Shown here: positions 1-6,584 of the stretch, one piece after another
Layout of the letters: every line of letters starts with the position of its first letter
Numbering within the stretch: position 1 is the first letter of the stretch
DNA from: Anaerolineae bacterium
GTDB lineage: Bacteria > Chloroflexota > Anaerolineae > DRVO01
Direction: 5' to 3'
DNA: 10,170 bases
Assembly (NCBI GenBank): GCA_012719195.1
Contig: JAAYAV010000363.1
Location: 1-10,170 of the forward strand
Position numbers and translations under genes: made by a program
Notes under the pieces: model-generated
Database searches by the model: none
What the model saw: only the letters and a program-made list of their open reading frames with translations
What the model was told of the DNA's origin: nothing

Positions 1-473
1 GGGGGACGCAAGACCAGCTGCTCGTCAGCCCGCGCACCTGGCAGAAGCTTTTCCGGCCCGGATTTGAGCAACTCGTCGGAGCCGCTCGCCGAGAGGGGCT
101 CGACGTCTGGATGCACTCCTGCGGCGCCATCTACGAGATCATCCCCGATCTGGTGGACATCGGCATCGCCGTCCTTCAGTTCGATCAGCCGGAACTGCAC
201 GGCATCGACAACCTGGCGCGCGACTTCGGCGGCCGAGTGAACTTCTGGTGCCCGGTGGACATCCAGAAGACCCTCCAGACGCGGGACGCCGAGGTCATTG
301 ATGCTGCCGCTCGCGAAATGATCGAGAAGCTCGGCTGCTTCGGCGGCGGCTTCATCGCCGGCTTCTACGGCAGTAACGAGGCCATCGGGCTCGAGCCCTG
401 GGTCCAGGACGTCGCCTGCCAGGCGTTCGTCAAGTACGGTAGTTCGCTCAAGTGCCCTCCGGAGGCTCTGTAA
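1..473 (+). CDS. Uroporphyrinogen decarboxylase (URO-D) family protein, C-terminal part
   Basis: The left edge cuts this gene; the open frame runs from base 3 to TAA at 471-473, giving the last 156 residues. The pattern fits the URO-D/methylcobamide methyltransferase superfamily, a TIM barrel: a G-T-Q-x-x-L-L-x-S-P start, an M-H-S-C-G motif (bases 111-125), then a barrel strand reading V-L-Q-F-D-Q-P and a G-G-G-F-I-A-G end. The H-x-C resembles two of the three zinc ligands of corrinoid-dependent MtaA/MtbA enzymes, but the later Gly-Cys-Gly cysteine of those enzymes is replaced here by G-F-Y-G. The ATG at 111 is internal, because homologous sequence continues upstream of it. True haem-pathway UroD is unlikely, since no haem gene is nearby and this subfamily usually sits in catabolic clusters. 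The substrate is unknown. The gene overlaps the next by one base (TAATG), so the two are probably translationally coupled. Confidence 0.85.
   Translation, partial: GTQDQLLVSPRTWQKLFRPGFEQLVGAARREGLDVWMHSCGAIYEIIPDLVDIGIAVLQFDQPELHGIDNLARDFGGRVNFWCPVDIQKTLQTRDAEVIDAAAREMIEKLGCFGGGFIAGFYGSNEAIGLEPWVQDVACQAFVKYGSSLKCPPEAL
461..465 (+). promoter_or_regulatory. Ribosome binding site of the cyclase gene
   Basis: GGAGG ends seven bases before ATG 473 and lies inside the end of the URO-D-family gene. It decides the start of the cyclase gene: the in-frame GTG at 452 lies upstream of this site and has no comparable one of its own. Confidence 0.75.
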
Positions 474-1132
474 TGTTCAGTATCGACACCGCCAAGTACC
501 GCGTCATCGACATCTCCTACCTGGTCGACCCGGACAACTACCCGCCCGACCGCCCCTTCGAGCTGGAACTGGGCTACCTCGCCGACAGGGCCTTCAAGTA
601 CGATGTCCGCACGCACAGCCACGTCGGCACCCACATTGAGGCGCCAGCCCACTTCTACGAGGGCGGCCGGGACATCACCTCCTACCCCCTCGATGCCTTC
701 TACGGCCGCGCGGTCCTGCTCGACTTCGCCGATGCGTCAGAGGCCGCTCAGATCTCCCCCAAACTGCTGGACCGCCTCATCGGAGACAAGGTTCAGCCGG
801 GCGACATCATCATCTGCCGCAACAGCGATGCGGCCTCCAAAGCCGCCGGCATCCCCTCCGGCTATCCCACCCTTACGCCCGAGGCGGCGCGCTGGTTCGC
901 CGACAAGGGCATCAAGATGCTGGGCATCGACAACTTCGTCCGGCTGGGCAAGGACATCCCCGATGGACGCGAGTTGCACGACGTGTTAATGAGCCGGGGC
1001 GTCACCTTCATCGAGTGGCTTGACAACCTCGACGCCATCAGCCGGCCGGTCTTCTTCTTCATGGCGCTCCCCTTCAAGGTGCGCAAGATGGACAGCTCTT
1101 GGTGTCGAGCGATAGTCATTGAGGAACGCTGA
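473..1132 (+). CDS. Cyclase family protein / kynurenine formamidase-like metal hydrolase
   Basis: A 219-residue protein of the cyclase family (PF04199), which includes kynurenine formamidase KynB, isatin hydrolase and polyketide-cyclase-like enzymes that hydrolyse amide or lactam bonds with divalent metals. The signature H-x-G-T-H-x-E-x-P-x-H lies at residues 50-60: H50, H54, E56 and H60. The distal pair H169 and E181 is also present. The spacing matches the KynB ligand set I recall (His51, His55, Asp57, His161, Glu173), except that the Asp is Glu here and the distal pair is shifted by eight; the 12-residue distance within that pair is kept. The end (N-L-D-A-I, then A-L-P-F-K-V-R) is typical of the family. 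ATG 473 is chosen because GGAGG stands seven bases upstream and the start overlaps the previous stop. No tryptophan-catabolism gene is nearby, so true KynB activity is not supported. It is probably cytoplasmic, with no signal peptide. Confidence 0.92.
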   Translation: MFSIDTAKYRVIDISYLVDPDNYPPDRPFELELGYLADRAFKYDVRTHSHVGTHIEAPAHFYEGGRDITSYPLDAFYGRAVLLDFADASEAAQISPKLLDRLIGDKVQPGDIIICRNSDAASKAAGIPSGYPTLTPEAARWFADKGIKMLGIDNFVRLGKDIPDGRELHDVLMSRGVTFIEWLDNLDAISRPVFFFMALPFKVRKMDSSWCRAIVIEER

Positions 1133-3305
1133 CCGCGGCACGACCGGACATCGACTGACGCGAAGGGCGTTCGGAGCTCGGCTCCTGGGCGCCCTCCCTC
1201 TGGCTGCCCTGCTGTCGGCCTGTTTTCCCTTCCCCTCACGGGAGCCCTTGCCCGTCATCACCGCCGCACCCCCGGCGCCCGGCGCGGCCCCGCCGGAGGC
1301 GTCCCCGGCACCGGCGGCCGTTTCCAGCCGCCGACCCGAAGAGGTATGGTTCAGCTTCGCCGAGATGTGGACTCGCGGCGAGTACGAGGCCATGTACGCT
1401 CTCCTCACTCCCGCCGCCCGCGACCGGACCGGACCGGATCGGTTCGCCCGCTACTACCGCGAGCTGGGCGAAATGGCGTCTCTCCAGCGCGTCATCGTCG
1501 AGGTGACTTCCTCGCTGGTCCGGGAGGACCTGGCTCAGATCGGGTACCGCTCCCTACTGGTGACCGGCTCCTTCGGCACTATCACGCAGGACCACGCGCT
1601 CACCATGGAGCGCCACCAGAACGACTGGCTGGTCGATTGGCACCCCGGCCTCGTGCTTAGCGAGCTCTCCGACGGCGACAGCCTCGACCTGGAGAAGACC
1701 GACAACCTCCGCGGAGCCATCTACGACCGGGAAGGTAGCCCGCTAGCCGTGCTCGGCTCCCGGGTGGTTGTTGGCGTGGTTCCCGGCGAGATCGAGGACG
1801 AGGCCACCCTCCTGAGCGTCCTGGCCGAGGTTCTGGGCGATGAGCCCCAGTCCATCAAGGACGCCTACGTCAAGGCTCTGCGGCCGGACTGGTTCATGCC
1901 TGTGGGCGAGTTATCCAGCGAGCAGGTGCAGGAGCACTACGCCCGCCTCAGCACCCTCGGCGGCGTCCTCCTCCGCGAGCGCGCCGTCCGCTATTACCCC
2001 GAGGGCGCGACCACCTCGCACCTCACCGGCTACGTGGGCGTCATCTCGGAGAGCCAGCTCGGGACCATGCGAGCGGAAGGTTATGTCGAGGACGACGTAG
2101 TCGGCCAGACGGGCCTGGAGCAGTCGTTTGAGGCGGAGCTGGCCGGGCAGCGCGGCGCCCGCCTGCTCGTCCGCTCCTCCAGCCGTGAGGTGCGCGCCGT
2201 CGTCGCCGAGAAGACTGCCGTGCCCAGCCAGAACCTCTACACGACCATCGACCTGGACCTGCAGCGAGCGGCCATGCGCGCCCTCGAGGGAGTCCGCGGT
2301 GCCGTGGTCGCCCTCGACCCGCGCAACGGTCAGGTGCTGGCCGTGGCGGCCAACCCTACCTTCGATGCCAATGCCATGGTCCAGGGCCTATCCGGGTCGG
2401 CCTGGGCCGAGCTGCTGGCAGACGAGGGCCGCCCGCTTGTCAACCGCGCCACTCAGTCCGAGCTGCCGCCCGGCTCTGTGTTCAAAGTCGTGACCGAATC
2501 GGCGGCGCTGGATGCCGGAGTGGTGAACCCCGACAGCACCTTCTTCTGCCCCGGGTCCTGGTCGGGGCTGGGTGAGAGCTGGACCGTGAAGTGCTGGCTC
2601 CCCTCCGGGCACGGCACCCTCACCCTCGAGGAAGGCCTCGTGCACTCCTGCAACACCGTCTTCGCCGAGGTGGGCAGCCGGCTTGACGGCCACGACCGCG
2701 ATGCCCTGCCCCGCTGGGCGCGCGAATACGGCTTCGGGGCCTCGCCTGGCCTTCGCGGTCTGCCCGCCTCCACCGGGCTGGTGCCCGACACCGCCTGGCG
2801 CAGCCGAACGTTGGGGCAGGCCTGGTTCCCCGGCGACACCGTCAACATGGCCATCGGCCAGGGCGCCCTGCTGGTCACCCCGCTCCAGGTCGCTGGGATG
2901 ATCGCCGCTGTGGCCGCCCAGGGCAGGCGCTACCGCCCCTACCTGGCCTTGAGCTTCGGCCCGCCCGGGAACCCGTCCTCCACTGCCACCGAGCCCGAAT
3001 TGGTCGGCGAGCTCCCCCTCGCCGAGTACCACCTATCCAGTATCCGGCAGAGCCTGGTGGATGGATGTATGAGCTACGGCGGGACCGCCTATGCCAGCCT
3101 CGGCAGTCTTCCCGTGCCGGTGGCAGGCAAGACGGGCACCGCGGAGAACCCTGGCGCCGCTCCGCACGCCTGGTTCGCCGGCTACGCGCCCGCCGATGAC
3201 CCCGTCATCGCAGTGGCGGTGGTGGTGGAGTACGGTGGACAGGGCTCTTTGGTTGCCGCTCCCCTCTTCCGCCAAGTCATCGAGACCTACCTGGAGCTGG
3301 CATGA
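1119..3305 (+). CDS. MecA/PBP2a-like class B penicillin-binding protein, predicted Tat lipoprotein
   Basis: A 728-residue D,D-transpeptidase that would cross-link peptidoglycan outside the membrane. The order is: signal peptide with T14-R15-R16-A-F (Tat-like) and lipobox L-L-S-A-C with Cys35; Pro/Ala-rich linker (about 43-70); NTF2-like MecA_N domain (about 73-185, ending N-D-W-L-V-D-W); PBP dimerisation domain (about 198-365, beginning R-G-A-I-Y-D-R and containing A-T-T-S-H-L-T-G-Y-V-G); transpeptidase domain (about 390-725). All three catalytic motifs are intact: S453-V-F-K456, S510-C-N512 and K671-T-G-T674. The order and several segments match staphylococcal PBP2a, but homologues with this layout occur in many bacteria, so resistance is not implied. 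The start is uncertain: an in-frame TAG at 1113-1115 leaves TTG 1119 as the first candidate, and CTG 1155 would still keep the RR. Neither has a good ribosome site. TTG 1119 overlaps the cyclase gene by 14 bases. Confidence 0.92.
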   Translation: MRNADRGTTGHRLTRRAFGARLLGALPLAALLSACFPFPSREPLPVITAAPPAPGAAPPEASPAPAAVSSRRPEEVWFSFAEMWTRGEYEAMYALLTPAARDRTGPDRFARYYRELGEMASLQRVIVEVTSSLVREDLAQIGYRSLLVTGSFGTITQDHALTMERHQNDWLVDWHPGLVLSELSDGDSLDLEKTDNLRGAIYDREGSPLAVLGSRVVVGVVPGEIEDEATLLSVLAEVLGDEPQSIKDAYVKALRPDWFMPVGELSSEQVQEHYARLSTLGGVLLRERAVRYYPEGATTSHLTGYVGVISESQLGTMRAEGYVEDDVVGQTGLEQSFEAELAGQRGARLLVRSSSREVRAVVAEKTAVPSQNLYTTIDLDLQRAAMRALEGVRGAVVALDPRNGQVLAVAANPTFDANAMVQGLSGSAWAELLADEGRPLVNRATQSELPPGSVFKVVTESAALDAGVVNPDSTFFCPGSWSGLGESWTVKCWLPSGHGTLTLEEGLVHSCNTVFAEVGSRLDGHDRDALPRWAREYGFGASPGLRGLPASTGLVPDTAWRSRTLGQAWFPGDTVNMAIGQGALLVTPLQVAGMIAAVAAQGRRYRPYLALSFGPPGNPSSTATEPELVGELPLAEYHLSSIRQSLVDGCMSYGGTAYASLGSLPVPVAGKTGTAENPGAAPHAWFAGYAPADDPVIAVAVVVEYGGQGSLVAAPLFRQVIETYLELA

Positions 3306-4480
3306 TGACTGGCACCGGCGCAAACGGATTCCTGACCCGCGAACAGTGGGAGGAGCAGGAACGCCAGTGGCTGGCTCCTTGGGCCATGAGGAGCGCCGAC
3401 TCTCGCGGACGGGAGTATCCCGACCCCGAGCGACCGTACCGGTCGGCCTTCCAGCGCGATCGCGACCGGGTGGTGCACACCACTGCCTTCCGCCGGCTCG
3501 AGTACAAGACTCAGGTATTCGTCACTTACGAGGGCGACTACTACCGCACTCGCCTCACCCACACCATCGAAGTGGCACAGATCGCCCGCACCATCGCCCG
3601 GGCGCTCCGCGCCAACGAGGACCTGGTCGAGGCCATCGCCATGGCCCACGACCTGGGTCACACTCCGTTCGGCCACACTGGTGAGGCCACCCTGCATGAA
3701 CTCATGAGGGATCACGACGGCTTCGACCACAACCATCAGACGCTGCGAATCGTCACCCTACTAGAGCGGCGCTACCCCGACTTCCCCGGGCTCAACCTCA
3801 CCTGGGAGGTTCGCGAGGGCATCATCAAGCACATGACGGAGTACGACCGCGGCCTCTCTGCCGCCGAGTACGAGCCCGACCGCGCCCCTACCCTCGAGGG
3901 CCAGATCGTCAACGCTGCCGACGAGATCGCTTACTCCACCCACGACCTGGATGACGGACTGCGAGTCGGTTACATCAAGCCGGAAGCCTTGCAGCCTCTC
4001 GCCGTCTGGAACACCGCCCTGCAGAACGCCGGAATCCACGACCAGGCCCTCGGCGAAGTAGATCGCCACCGCGCCATCCGCCGCCTGATCGACCTCGAAG
4101 TCACCGACGTGATCCGCCACACCGTCGAGCGCCTCCGCGAGGCCGGCCCCCAGAGCAGCGAGGAAGTCCGCGCTCTCGGCGCCACCGTCGTCGGCCACTC
4201 TCCACATCTGGCAGCCCTCAACCGCGAGCTGAAGGACTTCCTTTTCCACCGCCTCTACCGCGACTGGCGCGTCCAGCGCATGGCCAACAAGGCGCGGCGC
4301 TTCGTCAGCCTGCTCTTCCAGACGTACATCGACGACCCCCGCCAGCTACCGGACGTGGTACGCGAAGCCATGGACCGCGACGGCACTTACCGAGCGGTGG
4401 CGGACCACATCGCCGGAATGACTGACCGCTTCGCCCTGGAGGAGTACCGCAAGCTCTTCGACCCCATGGTGAACCCGTAG
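3302..4480 (+). CDS. dgt: HD-domain deoxyguanosinetriphosphate triphosphohydrolase-like protein
   Basis: A 392-residue member of the dGTPase/SAMHD1-type HD family, which splits dNTPs into deoxynucleoside and tripolyphosphate and so controls dNTP pools in the cytoplasm. The N-terminal hallmark R-D-R-D-R-V-V-H-T-T-A-F-R-R-L with the following K-T-Q-V-F spans about residues 52-73. The metal ligands are visible: H87 (in T-R-L-T-H), H116-D117 (in A-H-D-L-G-H-T-P-F-G-H) and D207 (in N-A-A-D-E-I-A-Y). A further conserved block F-D-H-N-x-Q lies at about 141-146. Length is normal for bacterial dGTPase-like proteins, and the true substrate range cannot be read from sequence. The start ATG 3302 overlaps the PBP stop as ATGA, with GGAG five bases before it; ATG 3305 is a possible second start. 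Coupling to a PBP gene is unusual, but nothing indicates a direct functional link. Confidence 0.93.
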   Translation: MMTGTGANGFLTREQWEEQERQWLAPWAMRSADSRGREYPDPERPYRSAFQRDRDRVVHTTAFRRLEYKTQVFVTYEGDYYRTRLTHTIEVAQIARTIARALRANEDLVEAIAMAHDLGHTPFGHTGEATLHELMRDHDGFDHNHQTLRIVTLLERRYPDFPGLNLTWEVREGIIKHMTEYDRGLSAAEYEPDRAPTLEGQIVNAADEIAYSTHDLDDGLRVGYIKPEALQPLAVWNTALQNAGIHDQALGEVDRHRAIRRLIDLEVTDVIRHTVERLREAGPQSSEEVRALGATVVGHSPHLAALNRELKDFLFHRLYRDWRVQRMANKARRFVSLLFQTYIDDPRQLPDVVREAMDRDGTYRAVADHIAGMTDRFALEEYRKLFDPMVNP

Positions 4481-5526
4481 TGGCCGGTTCGACGCCCAAT
4501 CGGCGTGTCAGTCTCATCGCGACGGTGCGCAACGAGGAGCGGAGTCTGCCCACACTGCTAGCCAGCCTGGCCCAGCAGACCCGCCTGCCGGACGAAGTGG
4601 TGGTCGTAGACGGGGGATCCACCGACGGCACCGTGGCCCTTCTGCGATCCTGGGGCAGACTCCAGCCCTTTCCGGTGCAGGTGCTGGAGGAGCCGGGGGC
4701 CAACATCGCTCGTGGGCGCAACCTCGCCATCGCCGCCTGCGCTCATGAGCGCATCGCCGTCACCGACGCCGGCGTTGAGCTCGACCGGCGCTGGCTGGAG
4801 AAGCTCACCGAGAGATTCGACCGGCCCACCCCGGCGCAGTTTGTGGCCGGCGTCTTCCGCGGGCGGGCGGAGACGATCTTCCAGGCGGCCATGAGCGCCA
4901 CCACCCTCCCCCTTCCGGAGGAGCTGGTTGAGGGGCGTTTCCTGCCCTCCAGCCGCTCGGTGGCCTTCACCAAGTCCGCCTGGCGGCGGGTCGGCGGTTA
5001 CCCCGAGTGGGCCGCCTATTGCGAGGACCTCCTCTTCGACTTGGCCCAAGTTGCCGGCGGTAATAGCCCGGCCCTGGCGCGAGACGCCGTGGTGCACTTC
5101 GCCCCCCGGGGCTCGTTGCCGGCCTACTGGCGCCAGTACCGCAACTACGCCATGGGCGACGGACAGACCGGCCTGCTCCTGCGCCGCCACCTCATTCGCT
5201 ATGCCACCTACCTGGTTCTGATGCCGGCCCTGCTCTGGCTGGCCGCCAACCGCAGCCGCTGGTGGCTTGTGGGCTTCCCGCTCGGCGCGGCCGTCTACCT
5301 CGGGCCATCTTGGCGGCGCCTGCCCGCCCTCACGCCGGCCTGGCCCCTCCGGCAGCGTCTCCGCGCCGCACTATGGGTTCCTCTGCTGCGGGTGTGGGGC
5401 GACCTGGCCAAGATGCTAGGCTACCCGCGGGGCTGGCGGCACGGCTGGCGCCACCGCGCTCTGAACCGGCTCTACAAGCAGGGATTCCTGGGCACTACAC
5501 ACTCAGACCCAACCACCGAGGAGTGA
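4480..5526 (+). CDS. Family 2 glycosyltransferase with C-terminal membrane segments
   Basis: A 348-residue GT-A fold glycosyltransferase that would move a sugar from a nucleotide-sugar donor to an envelope lipid or glycan. Features in order: the N-terminal strand V-S-L-I-A-T-V-R-N-E-E (10-20), the donor-site block V-V-D-G-G-S-T-D-G-T (42-51), a T-D-A-G segment (95-98) in the usual D-x-D place, a C-E-D-L-L-F-D segment (181-187) that probably carries the catalytic acid, and R-Q-Y-R-N-Y (218-223), resembling the conserved region of processive and polyprenyl-type family 2 enzymes. Two hydrophobic stretches (about 241-256 and 261-277) and an amphipathic region (about 293-312) anchor it to the inner face of the membrane. 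The GTG start at 4480 shares its G with the TAG stop of the dGTPase gene. No Shine-Dalgarno sequence is seen, so expression probably depends on re-initiation. Donor and acceptor are unknown. Confidence 0.92.
   Translation: MAGSTPNRRVSLIATVRNEERSLPTLLASLAQQTRLPDEVVVVDGGSTDGTVALLRSWGRLQPFPVQVLEEPGANIARGRNLAIAACAHERIAVTDAGVELDRRWLEKLTERFDRPTPAQFVAGVFRGRAETIFQAAMSATTLPLPEELVEGRFLPSSRSVAFTKSAWRRVGGYPEWAAYCEDLLFDLAQVAGGNSPALARDAVVHFAPRGSLPAYWRQYRNYAMGDGQTGLLLRRHLIRYATYLVLMPALLWLAANRSRWWLVGFPLGAAVYLGPSWRRLPALTPAWPLRQRLRAALWVPLLRVWGDLAKMLGYPRGWRHGWRHRALNRLYKQGFLGTTHSDPTTEE
5518..5523 (+). promoter_or_regulatory. Ribosome binding site of the SIS-domain gene
   Basis: GAGGAG lies at the very end of the glycosyltransferase gene, eight bases before GTG 5532. 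It favours GTG 5532 over the in-frame GTG 5523, which begins inside this site and has no such site of its own. Confidence 0.65.
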
Positions 5527-5531
5527 AGAAG

Positions 5532-6584
5532 GTGAGAGGACAGCACACCTGGACCGAGATACTTAGTCAGCCGGAAGTGTGGGAGACGGCTCTGGACCGC
5601 GTCATCCCGGCCGCCAAGGACATGCTCGCCCGCTGGCCCATCAAGGAGTACCAGCGGCTGCTGTTTGTGGGCTGCGGCTCCACCCACTACCTCTCTCTCA
5701 CCTCCGCCTCCCTGGCCCGCGGTATCGCCGGGGCCAGTGCGCGGGGCCTACCTTCATCCGAGCTCTTCCTCTTCCCGCGTTATACTATGCCCGCCTCCGG
5801 CGCTCAGAGCATGCTGTGGGCGGTGTCGCGCTCCGGTGAGACTTCCGAGACGCTGCGGGCACTGCACGCCTTCCGGGAGCACTTCGAGGGCCCGGCTCTC
5901 ACCGTCGGCAACTACCCCAATAGCACGTTGGTATGCGAATGCGATGCGGCTCTACTCGTCCCTGAGGGCCAGGAGAAGAGCGTCGCCCAGACGCGCTCCT
6001 TCAGCAGCATGCTCCTCAGCCTTCAGGTCTACCTGGGTCTATCGGCTGGCGACCAGGCCTATGTGGAGTCGCTCCGCGTCCTACCCTCGGTGGCGGCCAC
6101 CGTGCTGGGCCGGGAGAGCGGGCGCCTGCAGGAGTTGGGTGCCGACGCCACCTTCGACACCGTCATCTTCCTCGGATCAGGGCCCCTCTATGGCGTGGCC
6201 TGCGAGGGCATGCTCAAGATGAAGGAGATGTCGCTCTCCCACTCCGAGGCCTACCACTTCATGGAGTTCCGCCACGGGCCCAAGTCCATCGTCAACGAAC
6301 GCACCCTCATCGCCGCCCTCCTCTCCGACACTGCCGCGGAGTACGAACTCAAGGTGCTTGAGGAGATGCGCGCCCTGGGAGCCACCGTCATCCTTATCTG
6401 TGACCGCGACCCTGGCGACTCCCGCTGGTCCGATGTGCTGATCCCGCTGGAGTCCGGCCTGCCGGAGACGGCCCGGGCCCCTCTCTGCTTGGTCCCGCTA
6501 CAACTCCTCGCCTACGGCCGGTCCATCGCCCGCGGCCTGGATCCGGACCAGCCGGCCAACCTCAGCTCGGTAATCATCCTCTGA
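5532..6584 (+). CDS. Double SIS-domain sugar-phosphate isomerase/deaminase-like protein
   Basis: A 350-residue protein with two SIS (phosphosugar-binding) domains, like the isomerase half of glucosamine-6-phosphate synthase GlmS but without the glutaminase domain. Domain 1 (about 40-170) has F-V-G-C-G-S-T (45-51) and S-R-S-G-E-T-S-E-T (99-107). Domain 2 (about 205-335) has L-G-S-G-P-L-Y-G (214-221) and E-A-Y-H-F-M-E-F-R-H-G-P (239-250), the counterpart of the GlmS E-L-K-H-G-P active-site segment. The tail R-G-L-D-P-D-Q-P-A-N-L resembles the GlmS/AgaS/FrlB-type ending. Without glutaminase it more likely deaminates or isomerises an amino- or ketose-phosphate, or cleaves a fructosamine-type adduct, than makes glucosamine-6-phosphate. 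The frame stays open far upstream, but residues before GTG 5523 are a shadow of the glycosyltransferase; GTG 5532 is chosen for its ribosome site. The stop overlaps the amidohydrolase start (TGATG). Confidence 0.9.
   Translation: MRGQHTWTEILSQPEVWETALDRVIPAAKDMLARWPIKEYQRLLFVGCGSTHYLSLTSASLARGIAGASARGLPSSELFLFPRYTMPASGAQSMLWAVSRSGETSETLRALHAFREHFEGPALTVGNYPNSTLVCECDAALLVPEGQEKSVAQTRSFSSMLLSLQVYLGLSAGDQAYVESLRVLPSVAATVLGRESGRLQELGADATFDTVIFLGSGPLYGVACEGMLKMKEMSLSHSEAYHFMEFRHGPKSIVNERTLIAALLSDTAAEYELKVLEEMRALGATVILICDRDPGDSRWSDVLIPLESGLPETARAPLCLVPLQLLAYGRSIARGLDPDQPANLSSVIIL

Noticed and set aside
452..472. Upstream GTG start for the cyclase gene at 452
   Set aside because: It lies upstream of GGAGG 461-465 and would add seven residues without family support; ATG 473 has ideal spacing and overlaps the previous stop.
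1..473. Haem-pathway uroporphyrinogen decarboxylase HemE
   Set aside because: The sequence fits the broader URO-D-like family, with an H-x-C-G motif and a catabolic neighbourhood; no other tetrapyrrole gene is in view.
2388..3032. Long minus-strand open frame opposite the PBP gene
   Set aside because: Glycine- and alanine-rich shadow of a well-supported PBP transpeptidase domain in GC-rich DNA, with no recognisable motif.
1119..3305. Beta-lactam resistance determinant (mecA)
   Set aside because: The architecture matches MecA, but MecA_N plus transpeptidase proteins are widespread housekeeping PBPs; low affinity for beta-lactams cannot be read from the sequence, and no regulator or mobile element is present.
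4558..5190. Long minus-strand open frame opposite the glycosyltransferase
   Set aside because: Shadow of the family 2 glycosyltransferase; no motif, and composition typical of antisense frames in high-GC DNA.
5262..5531. Longer N terminus of the SIS protein from 5262
   Set aside because: This part is the glycosyltransferase gene read in another frame; the translated residues are Arg/Ala/Pro-rich and do not look like a SIS N terminus. GTG 5532 has a ribosome site.
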